From the NCBI GenBank assembly GCA_003833135.1, contig QZLH01000605.1, forward strand, positions 51,996 through 69,192: a stretch of DNA of 17,197 nt, in the 5' to 3' direction. The translations under genes were made by a program, and so were the position numbers. Origin of the DNA: Oehlia diaphana (taxonomy: Eukaryota > Glomeromycota > Glomeromycetes > Glomerales > Glomeraceae). Positions within the stretch are counted from its first letter, which is position 1; each line of letters opens with the position of its first letter. Shown here piece after piece: positions 8,673 through 17,197 of the stretch. The notes beneath the pieces are model-generated. The model ran no database searches, was not told where the DNA came from, and worked only from the letters and a program-made list of their open reading frames with translations.

Positions 8673-10385
8673 TCAAAAACTTTCAAAAAGATCCTTTGTC
8701 TCCACATTTTTAGCTAATGGGAATTTCTCTAGTAAATCATTCCATCATGCAATAAATAAATATTCACACAGACTATTACGACATTTGTAAAAGTTTTTAA
8801 TGAAGTCACTAAGATGTTGTCCTAATTTGCCTTTCAAATTTTTTGGTAAATTCTGTCCAATATGGTATATACAATGTGCATGATAACTATTTGGAAATTG
8901 AACGGGTATAGCAGCATCCATAGCTGGGTCGCCATCAGTAAAAAATACTAAAGGTTGTTTTTCAGTAGCTTGCAATACACATTGTAATTAGGGATGGCAA
9001 CGGTCATGGTCATTAACCGGTTATGACCGGTCATGACCGTGACCGATATCGGTCGGTCAAAGACCTCTGACCGACCGTTTGACCGACCGTTTAACCGATC
9101 CTGAAAACATTTGCGAAACGTCTTTTAATATATAATTTAATAAAAAAAATGTTTCACAAACGTTTTTTAATTATTTTAATAGAAAACGTTGCGAAAACGT
9201 TTTTTATTGAGTATTTCATAAAAAAAAATGTTTCGCAAACGTTTTCAGGATCGGTTAAATGGTCGCGGTCGGTCGGTCAAAGGTTCTTGACCGGTTATGA
9301 CCGACCAATGACCGACCATGACCGACCGTTGCCATCCCTAATTGTAATATCCATTGGTAAGTTTCAAATGTTTCATCACTAATAACAGCTTGTGCAAGTA
9401 ATCTTGTACGTCCATTATTATCCACACCAACAAATACACTTAAAGGCATACTATATATATTTATTTTTGCCGTATTATCATTGATGATAACGTCATGATA
9501 TTTGATCCAGAGTACAACTTGTTCAGGAGTCATCCAAAACAGACGGGTAAGCCGATTATCATTATCAAGTTCAAATTTAACAAAGAACCGGGGATCCTCC
9601 TGCTTCTTTTGGACAAGATTGATAAGAAGATCAGATGCATCATTATGCATATTACTACGATCAAGTGACTTGAACTTTTGTATGGCATTTGACAAGTCCG
9701 AATCTGAACAATTCATTTTTGGAAATCTAGCTTTTAGAAGATTTATTGTAAAGTAATTTAAAGATTATCATATCTGGTCATTATTTCAATTTCGTCTATC
9801 ATTTCTTTTGTAAATTCTCTATATTTGCTACTGAATTCAAAAGCATCTGGTCTTAATTCATGATTATGCTGATTTGCGAATAAACTAATGGTGATATGAG
9901 TAGCACGTTCTGGAAAAGTAAAATTTATATGCCAAGGACATTGACATTTTTTGGTTCTAGTATTCCACTGTTTTCCGCTTGCAAAGCAGATTCTGATTTT
10001 TTTGATTTAAATTTACCACCAAATTCACACACGAATGTCCTTTTTGTAATTAATTGCGTAGATTTGTTTTTTCCATTCGATATTCGATATTTAGTTATTG
10101 CAAATCCATTACGTTGGCCATAGTCTTTTAGAAAATCTTCCACTTCTTCCCAGGAAAGGAAAGTTGTATCAAGGCTGATATCCTCACTAGCAATTTTCAC
10201 TCGTGTTTCATCAGTATCTAGTTGATCTTGGATGTTATCAGGATTTTATCATTAATATTTTCATCTTCATCTCTACCAATCGTAGTAATAACAGGATTAT
10301 TGGAAATATCATCATCAGTGAGAATAGGGGTATTATAAATGTCTTCAGACGCGAAAAGTATGTTATGACAATGAAATACTTCCAT
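8673..10385 (-). pseudogene. MULE-type transposase with FAR1-like N-terminus, broken
   Basis: Reads right to left from an ATG at 10385. An acidic leader comes first, then FLSWEEVEDFLKDYGQRNGF and a FAR1/WRKY-GCM1-like zinc finger (RTFVCEFGGKF, then CPWHINFTFP and a QHNHEL motif). A linker (LLKARFP, DLSNAIQKF) leads to the MULE catalytic domain, with first Asp in INDNTAKIN, then FVGVDNNGRTRLLAQA and YQWILQ, and second Asp in FFTDGDPAMDAAIP, followed by HCIYHIGQNLPKNLKG. The third catalytic Glu and C-terminus are not found. Lesions are a frameshift near 10250, another near 9960-10005, a third near 9755, insertion of a 352-bp MITE, and an in-frame TGA near 8742, after which WNDLLEKFPLAK is still readable. 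A working product would bind transposon ends and cut DNA; this copy cannot. Confidence 0.85.
8981..9348. mobile_element. hAT-type foldback MITE inside the MULE gene
   Basis: The element runs 8989-9340 (352 bp). It begins TAGGGATGGCAACGGTC and ends with the exact complement. Both arms are rich in GACCG/CGGTC words and continue to an inner CGATCCTGAAAAC pairing, so nearly the whole element folds back. It is flanked by a perfect 8-bp direct repeat ATTGTAAT (8981-8988, 9341-9348). An 8-bp target duplication with TAGGG-type ends is characteristic of hAT elements. No coding sequence is present, so it would need a transposase in trans. Excluding the element and one duplication leaves the surrounding transposase frame continuous. 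Confidence 0.88.
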
Positions 10386-11250
10386 AACTTAAGAGAAAGT
10401 TACAGAAAGGTGAAAGTCTTACGTGAAATAAAGGTGCTTACACGAAAAGAATAAGGTTTAAAAAAGGTAAAAAGTTTCGTAAAAAGGAGAGTTTACATGG
10501 AAAAAAAGGTAAAAAAGGAAATAGGTTTCGTAAAAAGGAAAGTTTCGCAAGGAGTGAATAAATCAAATCAGTTTATTACATCGATTTAATTAGTAATTAT
10601 AGAGCGATGCATGATAAATTTCACATGGTAACACAATATATTTATTATAAAGCAGTATATAAAACTATCGCACCCTACGATCTTTACATTTATTCTATTA
10701 AATATACACCTGATATCATAAAAAGATACGGTAAGGATTAAGAGAAATATCGGATTGCTGAAATTCTTCCGATATTCATATAAACTTACCCGATACTGCT
10801 TGACCTGAAAGTCACATGATCTGTGCCAAGAACCGGTCACAAATTGGGTGGATCCATTCAGGTTAAAATCGAAACCGCATTATAGGGCTATCGGGTATAT
10901 GAAATTTACCTGGTAGCCCTTCATTCGACTAGTGATACCAATAAAGAATCGCTTCCTAAGAACCAGGGAAGAATAATAAAGACAAATAATGCTATCTATA
11001 AATATATATTAGAAGTCAAGTGGAACTAAACATTATAACAAACAAAATTAAAATAACGTTCCGTATTTTTCTTTCGACAAAATGTCGCCATCTGTAAATA
11101 CTGTCATAGATGGAATGATTCACACTATTCTAATTGTTAAAGAGAAAAAAAAAAAAAATTTAAAACCCAATTGGGTGAAAATCCTAACCACAGATATAAA
11201 AATCTATATTAAAACTCTAAAATTAGTAACTTAATTAAAATAAAAAAAAA
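10386..11250. other. Upstream flank of the MULE relic and intergenic region
   Basis: 10400-10560 is purine-rich on the plus strand, with a direct repeat GTTTCGTAAAAAGGA (10474-10488, 10525-10539) inside degenerate AAAAGG repeats. Read on the minus strand this pyrimidine-rich block could be the old promoter of the transposase. A hairpin at 10884-10920 pairs AGGGCTA with TAGCCCT and GGTA with TACC. ACCCAATTGGGT (11165-11176) is a perfect 12-bp palindrome. No gene is seen. Confidence 0.45.
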
Positions 11251-11613
11251 CTATTTAAAAAAGTGATCTAGTCCCGCCGCAGTGGAATCATCAAACATCA
11301 AAAATGTAGGACGGGATTTCTTAAAATCTTTTCGATCGCGAGGTGGTGTTAAATATTCGTAACCGTCCCTTTTATTTGGACTAAACTCAAGGTCTTTGGT
11401 ATCCTCCGATGTGTAAGGAGATGCGTCATTTCGCAGATTTTTGCTGTAACAATTGGTACCAACCAATAAATTGCTCTCATTAGCCTGGTATGAGCGACTG
11501 AATGTACTGAATTCTTCATAGATCTTGATTTTCTTTTGACTGTTTTTGTGAAAAAATTTCTAAACTATACTACGTATATCTATTAATCTTTTGTAATCTG
11601 ATTCACGTGACAT
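11251..11613 (-). CDS. Hypothetical protein frame with one internal TAG
   Basis: From an ATG at 11613 the minus strand reads 17 codons (MSRESDYKRLIDIRSIV), a TAG at 11560-11562, then 102 codons in the same frame to a TAA at 11251. The second part has coding-like, hydrophilic composition: NSQKKIKIYEEFSTFSRS, NLRNDASPYTSEDTKD, KRDGYEYLTPPRDRKDF and a conserved-looking end, FLMFDDSTAAGLDHFF. Three explanations fit: a pseudogene with one nonsense change; a terminal exon whose acceptor is the GTTTAG that contains the TAG; or stop readthrough. I do not recognise the family. The charged, Ser/Pro-containing sequence suggests a disordered region or the tail of a longer protein. Confidence 0.5.
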
Positions 11614-11839
11614 AATAAATTATCAAATTTATGATTAATGTTGACCGTTTGTATGTAAGTATTTTTTTTATCGAAATAGTTGAATTTATTTTTAGTAACC
11701 TTTCAGTTAGTTATCATAATGATATAAGACTTAATAATTAATTCATGGTAATATAGAAATTCATTAATTAACCGCCTATTTTTTAAAAAAAAGCATCAAG
11801 TTGCGATAGATTTTATTATAATATAAAAGGTCACCTATA
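11614..11839. other. Intergenic region, probable upstream of the TAG-containing frame
   Basis: AT-rich. No further exon of the minus-strand frame could be supported here, and nothing else is recognised. Confidence 0.4.
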
Positions 11840-12540
11840 TGGAACCGAAATGCCTAAGCCCCAAATTGCCAAAGAACCAGTACCAAGAGGAAATGAAGTT
11901 AGCACAAAGTTAAAGAACAAAAAAAGAGAAGGAACGAAAAAAAAGAACGGAACCAAAATGTTAAAGCGGTGAAGTTGCCAAAGAGTTGGGACCTAAGTGG
12001 AAAGAAGAGTTAGAATGATAGAACAAGCGAAAAAAAAAAGACAAGAATTAGAACAATAGTACGAACGAAAAAAAAGACAAAAAGAGAAAAAAAAATGAAA
12101 AAAAGTAGAACCTTGGAACCGGCTGAAGAGCTGGGACCTATTGAACAAACATAAAAAACAAAAATAAAAGCCATTGGTAAATTAAATAATTTTTGCTTTT
12201 CTTACTTTTTTTTTGAGATGTTAAATGAGTTGGAATTTTTTTACATTATAGCTCCCCGTTATTCTTATGTACTATACGTGAAGTTGAACCATCTGTTATT
12301 GAAGTGCGCCATATTTGAGAGGAAAGAATAGTCAGAAAGAACGAAAAAAAAGAGACAAGAGAAAAAAATGAAAAAAAGACGCACCTTAGACACCTTAGTT
12401 AGAACCGAAGAGCCAAAAACTGAAGAGCCAAAATACCGAAGAGCAGGGACCTAAGAGAAAAAAAAAGAAAAAAAAAGGTAAAACGAAGTTAAAGAACGAA
12501 AAAAGAGAATAAAGGAACGCAAAAACAAGAGCAGATATTA
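11840..12540 (+). pseudogene. Decayed Lys/Glu-rich repeat protein
   Basis: The plus strand is extremely purine-rich at 11870-12160 and 12310-12540. Short frames read MIEQAKKKRQELEQ, YERKKRQKEK and VRTEEPKTEEPK, broken by stops and shifts, as expected of a decayed charged coiled-coil protein. The phrase AAGAG-(T/C/A)-GGGACCTA occurs three times (11981, 12126, 12439), at spacings of 145 and 313 bp, showing internal duplication of a unit of about 150 bp. A 75-bp interval, 12177-12251, starts GTAAAT, has a pyrimidine-rich middle and ends TTATAG, resembling a retained intron. The family is unknown. Confidence 0.4.
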
Positions 12541-12809
12541 TATATATATAAAATTAAAATTTTACTTTATATATGTTTGTAAGTTATAATTATTATTGCT
12601 GAAATTTGTTATTTAGGCTTTTTATTTTCATTAATTATACTTTTTAATTTTTTACTTTATTTATATGAAGTTATAGAATAATGAAATAATTGTTACGAAT
12701 TTTAATAAAACATTAATTTTTATTCTGATATATAAAAGATCAAAATTATTGATAATTTTGGATAATTTCATAAAATAATTTTATTATTTTATGAACTTAT
12801 TTAAAATTA
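12541..12809. other. AT-rich spacer
   Basis: TA-rich low-complexity sequence. No gene or repeat is supported. Confidence 0.5.
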
Positions 12810-13360
12810 ATGACTTCATTCATCGCAACATCAAGTACATCCGAAAATTATCTTAGATGCAAGAATTCATAACTTTGTTATCTCTCACAAGTTTACGTAA
12901 GTTTACACCAAAAAATTTTGTAAGTATTTCAGAACGATCCATGTTCTGAAAAAGATTAAATTTTGTTATGGATTTCGAGCCAAATTTAATAATCTATGCT
13001 AGAATTTGACCATGGCAAATTAGCCAAGTGACCATACTGAATATCAACATTGCCACAAGAGACCCAAATCTTTGTTGGAAGATGATTTTACTGTAGAATG
13101 TATCTGAATAATGATCTATCCTATCATCAAGAAAAATTAATTCACAGATTTATTTTTTGTATTTTTTGTTCATTATCTCAAATCATGAAAAATTAATGAA
13201 GGTACTAGACAGAAAATATTCGAATAAAATTTCTTTCACAGGAACAAAAAATCCATTAAAAATATTATCCGATGATCATTCTTATTGTAATGGCGTAATA
13301 TACCTAGAAATTTTATTGATTATAGGGCGCAGTATTATATTTAAAATTAGTGTATAAGTT
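12810..13360 (+). pseudogene. Possible decayed coding relic, unidentified
   Basis: Less AT-rich than its flanks, with stops that are sparse relative to composition. One frame from an ATG at 12810 reads MTSFIATSSTSENYLRC, then, across stops, VFQNDPCSEKD and ILLWISSQI. Other frames contribute EYQHCHKRPKSLLEDDFTVE and, near 13230-13300, KNPLKILSDDHSYCNGVIYLE. The pieces run collinearly on the plus strand, consistent with an old gene broken by stops and shifts. No family can be named. Confidence 0.25.
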
Positions 13361-13382
13361 TTAGTATTAAAAAAATGGTCAA

Positions 13383-13560
13383 ATCACCCGGGGTGATCAT
13401 CATCGTTGGCCAGAATTATCAATTTTTACCGGCACTATATTTTTTTAATGCTGGTCGATTGTCATAATTTGATCATCCCCCCCCGGTGATAGTTAGAAAA
13501 ATTCTTTTAAATAAAAATAGTGTGACGTCATAAATGTAGCGTCCGAAATGACGTAAAACT
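13383..13560. repeat. Decayed inverted-repeat element related to 757-946
   Basis: ATCACCCGGGGTGATCA near 13383 is mirrored by GATCATCCCCCCCCGGTGAT near 13470-13490. The block shares GGCCAGAAT, an 8-9 base C-run, GTGACGTCAT and AAATGACGTAA with the element at 757-946, though order and spacing differ. It is probably a related, eroded or composite MITE. No target duplication was found. Confidence 0.4.
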
Positions 13561-14121
13561 AATAGCTAGACTAAGCAATGGTCAAATGGTCAAATAATGG
13601 TTAAAGCAATGATTTATCATTTGAGCAACGGTTATTATTAGTAATTGGGTCAAATAGTTAATGATTATGGGACCAATGAAAATGAAGGATTGAAAAAGCT
13701 TAAAATGCAGGGATATTTGACCTTTGGAAAATTAATTCATAAGTTATGAATTTGAGAAATATTAATTATTACCTTTGAAACAAATAATTTCGATTCTTTT
13801 TGCCTTTTTCTTATGATGCAAAAGTGCCACATTAATTAAATAATGGTATTTGAAGGTTACAAATATGTGGAAACTATCGTATTTTTGAATTTTAATAAAG
13901 TATTATTTTGTCAACATCTAAGGTGTCAACGTGATTTATCACGGGCTTAGATGTTACATTATAAATATTAATTTGACACGACTGACACGTCCTTTTATCC
14001 TTTTATCGTAGTTAATAAAAATATCAGCATGATGAAAAAGATGATAATAATTTATATTCATACCTCATTTAGAAATGTATTGGTAATATTTTAGGCAACT
14101 TTTTTGTTCTGGTTCCTATAG
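13561..14121. other. Intergenic region with a strong hairpin
   Basis: GGTCAAAT-type short repeats lie at 13577-13660. A hairpin at 13913-13955 pairs AACATCTAAG with CTTAGATGTT and, inside, CGTGAT with ATCACG around a two-base loop. No coding sequence is seen. Confidence 0.45.
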
Positions 14122-14123
14122 TA

Positions 14124-14308
14124 TCCTGTAAAAAAAGTCAATCCTTTTTTATATTCCATCTTTTTTCCGCAAAGGGCTCATATTTCCGGAATTAATAACC
14201 TTATGTCACGGAATTTATCGAATTATTTTCATTTTCCGTGAATGAATCCGTGAAAGGCTCATTTTTACGGAGTTGTTACAGAAATAACGGATAAAATTTT
14301 TTATAGAG
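14124..14308 (+). mobile_element. TA-flanked MITE, copy A
   Basis: 185 bp, starting TCCTGTAAAAAAAG and ending TTTTTTATAGAG, with TA on both sides (14122-14123 and 14309-14310). The ends are imperfect inverted repeats of the form CCTGTAAAA / CTCTATAAAA followed by AATCC/TATCC. TA duplication and small size fit a Tc1/mariner-type MITE. Its body (CGGAATTTATC, CCGTGAATGA, GAAAGGCTCATTTTTA) matches copy B at 15862-16056 in the opposite orientation. There is no coding sequence. Confidence 0.65.
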
Positions 14309-14310
14309 TA

Positions 14311-15300
14311 TAATTGTCATGAATAAAGTAAATAAGCTTCTAATTGTATATAAACTATTTAAATAGTTAAAGTATAGTTAATATTGTTTCAGTAGAAGCT
14401 TATCAACTGAAATGGAAAAGGCTGTACTAAGTATGTTTTGTATGATATTATATTTAAAGATAATTTACATTAAAATACTACATAATTTATAATTATTTGA
14501 TATTAAACAGTTTATCACAATTATATAAACAACAAAATTATGGAAGCTTTTTTCAAACAATAATGAGGACACGGACAAATGTTAAATTAGCTTTTTAAAT
14601 GAGTAGATAATATATTTATTAAAAAATTTTAGTGATTTTAAAAATATTATGTATATTTAGGGTGCTTGTAAAATTATTAATAGTGTGCTGTAAAACGACC
14701 AGATAACTTCTAAAATTTCCCACCAGATTTTCCAATAATATGCAACATACCTTAGTTATTTTATGATTATCACTTTTTACAGGAATAATACAAATTTTAT
14801 TTAATAAAAAAAAATACCATATTCACCATATACATACAGTATACTGAAAATCTCATAATTCTAATAATTTAATTAATAAAGAGAGTGTTTTAATACTTTT
14901 AACATCAATAATTACATAAAAATTTAACATTATATTCAAAAAGGCATTTTTAAAGTTCTAATTTTCTGAATACCATGAAAGATATAGCAATATACTTTTT
15001 AAATATAAAAGTCGTCTATACTCCTAAAAGCAATTTTGTTTTTGATTAAAGATGAGTATTAATTGAGTTGGGTCGCATAATTTAACGACCTGTTACCTTC
15101 CTGTTGACGTGATATTTTTATTATATTGATTTTAGCTGTTTCACAAGTTACCACAAAATCACGTGCCGAGACATTTGGTAAACTCAGAATTATATCGTTA
15201 GATTCTGAGTACTGATTCGAGTACAGCGGTTGGTTTTATTTATTCTAATCTCTGAGTTTTATCGAGTTTACTTTCGTCAAGAAATAAAAATGCCGAGTGT
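14311..15300. other. Gene-free spacer between the two MITE copies
   Basis: AT-rich, with no credible frame. Small inverted repeats are present: AAGCTTCTA with TAGAAGCTT (about 14333 and 14392) and ACTCAGAAT with ATTCTGAGT (15182-15210). TTTAGCTGTTT-ACAAGTTAC near 15131-15153 is inverted against GTAACTTATGAAAACAGCTG just right of the hAT-type MITE, suggesting an older element into which that MITE inserted. Confidence 0.4.
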
Positions 15301-15558
15301 TCCGTAACTAGTGCTTCGATCCGTGTACGGATTGAACCGGATTTCGTCAGATCCATCCGGATTGCCAGTTTTCGGATAACTTAAAATATTTCCGAAACTA
15401 ATGATCAGAAGTTAATAATTTAAGGCATGTTTGATAGTGCTTGACATTGCACATTTAATGGTAGGACTGGATTTTTGAAATAATTTTTTTTTATCCGGAT
15501 TAAATTGTTATTCAATCCGGATGACGGATTTCATCCGGATCGAAGCACTACCCGTAAC
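15301..15558. mobile_element. Second hAT-type MITE
   Basis: The element runs 15309-15550 (242 bp) and begins TAGTGCTTCGATCCG, with an exact 15-bp complement at its right end. Both arms then carry repeated CCGGAT/ATCCGG words, so it folds back. It is flanked by TCCGTAAC (15301-15308) and CCCGTAAC (15551-15558), an 8-bp duplication with one mismatch, as expected of an older hAT insertion. No coding sequence. It differs in sequence from the hAT-type MITE at 8989. Confidence 0.8.
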
Positions 15559-15861
15559 TTATGAAAACAGCTGTAAATACAATTTGAAAGGTCGACTCGA
15601 GTTATCCTAGTCAAGCCATGATCGGATCAAGTTGAGTTCGGTTATGGTTTTTACACTCAAGTCGAATTTGAATACCTAAAACCTGACCGACTTGATCCCT
15701 GTGGACCATAATATTCCAGGCTCGTGAAATCCATCAATGACTTTCATAAATTATCTACACAAATATTTATTTGTGCAGCTTTATATAAAAATTGTCTACA
15801 AAATCTGGAACTCCAAATTTTGCTTAGTATTGTTATGAATAATAATAATTATCCTTAGCGT
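15559..15861. other. Right flank of the second hAT-type MITE
   Basis: Contains short words such as GTCGACTCGAG and repeated TTGATC/GATCAAGTTGAG motifs, probably from an older host element. No gene is seen. Confidence 0.35.
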
Positions 15862-16056
15862 TCCCTATAAAAATTTTATCCGTTATTTCTATAAAAACTC
15901 CATAAAAATGAGCCTTTCATGGATCATTCACGAAAAATGTAAATAATTTGATAAATTCCGTGATATAAGACTATTAATTCTGGGAATATGAAGCTACGAG
16001 CCTTTTACGAAAAAAAGATGGAATATAAAAAATGGATCAACTTTTTTTTACAGGGT
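15862..16056 (-). mobile_element. TA-flanked MITE, copy B (inverted relative to copy A)
   Basis: 195 bp, starting TCCCTATAAAAATTTTATCC and ending GGATCAAC, a T-run and ACAGGGT, with TA at 16057-16058. On the left the TA is replaced by GT, perhaps by mutation. Its reverse complement aligns along its length with 14124-14308, with scattered substitutions and small gaps. It is the same MITE family as copy A, inserted in the other direction about 1.55 kb away. Confidence 0.65.
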
Positions 16057-16067
16057 TAAGTTGTATC

Positions 16068-16643
16068 GAGCTGCGACCCTTTACCCGTTTACCCGGATGC
16101 AATCCGGGTATACTCGGGTATTTATGAGTATCCGAGTCATGGGTAAAAATGGGTAATACCTGTTTTGTATCCATTTTGTGTTGATACGCATATACCCGTG
16201 CATTACCCGCGGGCAATTACTCCAACCGAAAATCAAAATTTTCCAGAGTCAAGATTTTAACTCTGGCCAGTGGCCAGAATTTTAATGGCTTGGCCGAGTA
16301 AAATTTTTATTAAATTTGGCCAAAATTATAATATTCGGCCAGAATTAAGTGGTGTGTTGACGGTCACTACTGGTGACATTTAACAACATTTATTTGATAA
16401 TTTTTAGTTTAAAAAATATCTAAGTTTTTTAAATTCAACAAATATCTTGATTTGTATATTTATTGAGAAAAAGAATTAATATTTGTCCGGGTAATACCCA
16501 GATATTACTCGAGTCATATCTGATAAAAAGGTAAACGGGTATAAACGGGTAATACCCGTTATGGAGTCGGATAATACTTTTTTTGATTTGTTTTTTTTGA
16601 TTTGGGTAGATCCGGATCTAGAAATTCTGACGAGTCGCAGCTC
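16068..16643. repeat. ACCCG/CGGGT-rich inverted-repeat element
   Basis: GAGCTGCGAC (16068-16077) is exactly complemented by GTCGCAGCTC (16634-16643). Both outer ~160 bp are packed with ACCCG and CGGGT words, for example GGGTAATACCC, which makes them self-complementary. The middle, about 16230-16480, lacks these words and has GGCCAGAATT/TTGGCC repeats instead, so it may be a nested insertion. No 8-bp flanking duplication was found. CGGTCTGATTC is repeated just outside the right end (16645, 16674). Confidence 0.55.
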
Positions 16644-17075
16644 TACGGTCTGATTCACAGACTGGTCTAGTCACGGTCTGATACAAAATCTAAGGACAAG
16701 TTCAGTACTTAAAAGATATGATATTATTTTTGTCGAACAAGATACTGCATTTTAATATACAAAATAGATACTTTGAAATATATATTAAAATAGAGATATT
16801 TTAACAACCAAAATCTATTTGAAAATTTACTTAATATCATATCTGTTTATAATTTGACAAAATTCAAAATTTTATAATTTCCATTAAACGTGACGGTAAT
16901 ATGTACTGTACAGTCACGTCAGAAAGTAATGCCCGATTTGAAAATGAGGACAAAAACAAATATATTTGTATTTTTTCACCAGTATATACATTAATAAAAA
17001 ATTTATATCTAGTTTGCTTCTTATACTACATCAAAATTTCACAATCCCAGGGTGGCAGCCTTCCCAAAAACAGAA
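16644..17075. other. AT-rich spacer with a small hairpin
   Basis: CGTGAC (16889-16894) pairs with GTCACG (16913-16918), and the loop contains the palindrome ACTGTACAGT. CAGGGTGGCAGCC at 17048 could be a transposon end just beyond the minus-strand frame. No gene is supported. Confidence 0.4.
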
Positions 17076-17197
17076 CTATTTAAATTTCCATTTTTTCTTT
17101 AGTCCAGCTTTAAATTCAACTACAGCTCTTGGGAGGAGGTCACACTTCTGGTTAATGTATTGGTTCATTTCTAATTGTTCTCTACTTTGTTTAAACC
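17076..17197 (-). CDS. C-terminal fragment of an unidentified protein, runs off the window
   Basis: On the minus strand the frame is open from the window edge for 39 codons to a TAG at 17076. It reads SREQLEMNQYINQKC, then DLLPRAVVEFKAGLKKKWKF. The composition is coding-like (amphipathic, Lys-rich end) and the GC content is above the surroundings. The start and most of the protein lie beyond 17197. The stop is only about 15 bases from CAGGGTGGCAGCC, which could be a terminal inverted repeat, so a transposase C-terminus is possible. The family is not recognised. Confidence 0.4.
   Translation of the reverse strand, partial: FKQSREQLEMNQYINQKCDLLPRAVVEFKAGLKKKWKFK

Noticed and set aside
9149..9382. 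77-residue plus-strand frame
   Set aside because: It lies mostly within the foldback MITE and is explained by that element's repeated words.
9502..10454. Plus-strand frames across the MULE region
   Set aside because: They are antisense shadows; the minus strand carries recognisable transposase motifs.
12791..12860. FIHRNIK in a plus-strand frame, resembling a kinase catalytic loop
   Set aside because: No DFG motif or other kinase subdomain follows in any frame and a stop comes soon after; probably chance.
13157..13357. 66-residue plus-strand frame as an intact gene
   Set aside because: The start is within low-complexity sequence; only its middle looks coding-like, so it is treated as part of a possible decayed relic.
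14124..16056. A single 1.93-kb foldback transposon with ~190-bp terminal repeats
   Set aside because: Each arm has its own short inverted ends and a TA flank, so two separate MITE insertions fit better, though the alternative is not excluded.
1..17197. CRISPR arrays, tRNA or rRNA genes, and a multi-gene defence-type cluster
   Set aside because: No regularly spaced direct repeats, cloverleaf sequences or co-oriented gene cluster could be found by reading.

Overview
This window is very AT-rich (poly-A/T runs, TATA tracts, long gene-free stretches) and looks like nuclear DNA of a filamentous or mycorrhizal fungus. The best guess is a Glomeromycotina genome of the Rhizophagus type. The inference rests on an F-box/leucine-rich protein of the kind greatly expanded in those fungi, a decayed FAR1/MULE-type transposase, short AT-rich introns with GTAnnn donors, and many short non-autonomous transposons. 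No bacterial operons, rRNA, tRNA or CRISPR arrays were seen.

Layout. 1-3650 is gene-free apart from two MITE-like inverted-repeat elements (53-197, 757-946), a hairpin and one short coding-like relic. 3653-5287 (minus) is the only long intact gene, a 544-residue F-box-like protein. It has a TATA box, an A-rich leader and three perfect palindromes upstream, and an in-frame 9-bp minisatellite encoding Leu-Pro-Pro repeats. 6271-7175 (plus) is, on my reading, a three-exon gene for a small two-helix membrane protein with an acidic tail; a 7-bp tandem duplication near its end appears to have shortened the tail. 7669-7870 is another inverted-repeat element, followed by a poly-A tract.

8673-10385 (minus) is a MULE transposase pseudogene with three frameshifts and a stop. 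It is split by a 352-bp hAT-type foldback MITE that carries a perfect 8-bp target duplication. 11251-11613 (minus) is a 120-codon hypothetical frame with a single internal TAG. 11840-12540 is a purine-rich, lysine/glutamate-rich decayed coding region with a threefold repeated phrase.

12541-17075 is a graveyard of nested elements: two inverted copies of one ~190-bp TA-flanked MITE (14124-14308 and 15862-16056), a second hAT-type MITE between them (15309-15550) with an 8-bp near-perfect duplication, and an ACCCG/CGGGT-rich element (16068-16643). The right edge holds the C-terminal end of an unidentified minus-strand reading frame.

The genes show no sign of acting together. The window reads as one functional F-box gene and one or two small hypothetical genes in a transposon-decay landscape. 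I found no convincing new multi-gene system. The most informative points are the hidden spliced gene, the datable nested insertions and the single-stop 120-codon frame.
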